From Actinomycetes bacterium (GTDB taxonomy: Bacteria; Actinomycetota; Acidimicrobiia; Acidimicrobiales; Palsa-688): DNA of 14,316 nt. The stretch lies in NCBI GenBank assembly GCA_021798075.1, contig JAJZYO010000013.1, forward strand, positions 1 to 14,316, given 5' to 3'. Positions 14,041 through 14,316 of the stretch are shown one piece after another (the stretch's first letter is position 1; each line of letters starts with the position of its first letter). A program made the translations under genes and the position numbers. The notes below the pieces were generated by a model that ran no database searches, was not told the DNA's origin, and worked only from the letters and a program-made list of their open reading frames with translations.

Positions 14041-14173
14041 TTTTGACCTTGGGCCCTACTGGGCTGGCCTTTAGTCCCACCCAGCGCGCCATCCGGAGTA
14101 ATACCAGCACGCTACGTGGCATTCCAGAGACCCGAGCGTCGTTTGGCGAGAGCCCCAGTGGGCGCCCAGGGGA

Positions 14174-14202
14174 TCGGCAGGACCCCGCCGGCGGGCTAAC
14201 AT
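14174..14202 (+). promoter_or_regulatory. Probable promoter of tRNA-Gly
   Basis: TCGGCA (14174-14179, four of six matches to TTGACA) and TAACAT (14197-14202, matching TAnnnT) are separated by exactly 17 bases. Transcription would start near 14209, about 14 bases before the mature tRNA 5' end. Support is motif match and position only. Confidence 0.45.
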
Positions 14203-14222
14203 TCCTCTTCGGACTGACTTAC

Positions 14223-14296
14223 GCGAGCGTCGTACAGAGGCAGTACATCAGCTTCCCAAGCTGAGAACGCGGGTTCGATTCCCGTCGCTCGCTCCA
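14223..14296 (+). tRNA. tRNA-Gly (anticodon CCC)
   Basis: A complete cloverleaf can be folded by eye. The acceptor is GCGAGCG (14223-14229) with CGCTCGC (14286-14292). The D arm is GTAC/GTAC (14232-14235, 14243-14246) with a GG-containing loop. The anticodon stem is TCAGC/GCTGA (14248-14252, 14260-14264) with loop TTCCCAA and anticodon CCC at 14255-14257. A four-base variable loop follows, then the T arm GCGGG-TTCGATT-CCCGT (14269-14285). Discriminator U14293 fits bacterial tRNA-Gly, and CCA (14294-14296) is encoded. It reads GGG codons, which are common in a GC-rich genome. Confidence 0.96.
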
Positions 14297-14316
14297 TTCC
14301 ATCCAGTTTCGTGTCC

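Larger units (their letters stand above)
13822..14222. other. Gene-poor region between phosphatase gene and tRNA-Gly
   Basis: About 400 bases carry no convincing protein gene. They include a probable upstream region of the phosphatase (13822-13860), a strong leftward terminator-like hairpin (13889-13920), a second inverted repeat around GAGCGG/CCGCTC (13936-13959), a possible tiny leftward reading frame (14040-13948), an A/T-rich patch near 14036-14075, and a likely tRNA promoter (14174-14202). The combination suggests a short leftward transcript or the scar of an integrated element next to the tRNA. Confidence 0.6.

Noticed and set aside
14025..14264. 79-codon plus-strand frame running into the tRNA
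   Set aside because: It overlaps a clear tRNA gene and the probable tRNA promoter, and the protein is compositionally random.
1..14316. CRISPR arrays, intact insertion sequences, phage or toxin-antitoxin genes
   Set aside because: No regularly spaced repeats, transposase or recombinase motifs, or paired small toxin/antitoxin frames were seen on either strand.

Overview
The window is very GC-rich and densely packed. It has many GTG starts, actinobacterial-type protein architectures (YkoE-type vitamin uptake, a DUF2630 protein, an N-terminally extended membrane HtrA protease, an orphan Vsr nuclease, a GAF-SpoIIE phosphatase) and a Gly-CCC tRNA. This suggests a high-GC actinobacterium, possibly an Acidimicrobiia-like lineage; the taxonomic guess is inference from style, not from a marker gene.

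Layout, left to right. (1) 25-3045 (+): a TPP riboswitch drives a three-gene ECF transporter, ykoE-ykoD-ykoC, predicted to import a thiamine precursor (hydroxymethylpyrimidine) or thiamine. (2) 3046-3372: gene-free, with two conspicuous inverted repeats; the first looks like the intrinsic terminator of the leftward genes. (3) 6984-3373 (-): glpK (glycerol kinase) followed by glgX (glycogen debranching enzyme). (4) 7016-8812 (+): glpD (glycerol-3-phosphate dehydrogenase), divergent from glpK across only 31 bp. Together glpK and glpD convert glycerol to dihydroxyacetone phosphate. (5) 8882-12008 (+): a co-directional run of a DUF2630 protein, a secreted L,D-transpeptidase, a small DksA/TraR-type zinc finger protein and a membrane-anchored HtrA-type serine protease with PDZ domain, with an envelope-maintenance flavour. 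(6) 13821-12005 (-): a GAF plus PP2C/SpoIIE phosphatase coupled by stop/start overlap to a Vsr mismatch endonuclease. Vsr and htrA converge so tightly that their stop codons share one CTAG. (7) 13822-14222: gene-poor, with a leftward intrinsic terminator that has no obvious gene feeding it, then a complete tRNA-Gly(CCC) at the right edge.

Most genes are recognisable housekeeping or accessory metabolism, and I see no CRISPR array, intact transposase, phage gene or clear defence island. The points most worth checking are the orphan terminator region near the tRNA, the very compact glpK/glpD divergent promoter, the phosphatase-vsr coupling, and the paired inverted repeats downstream of ykoC.
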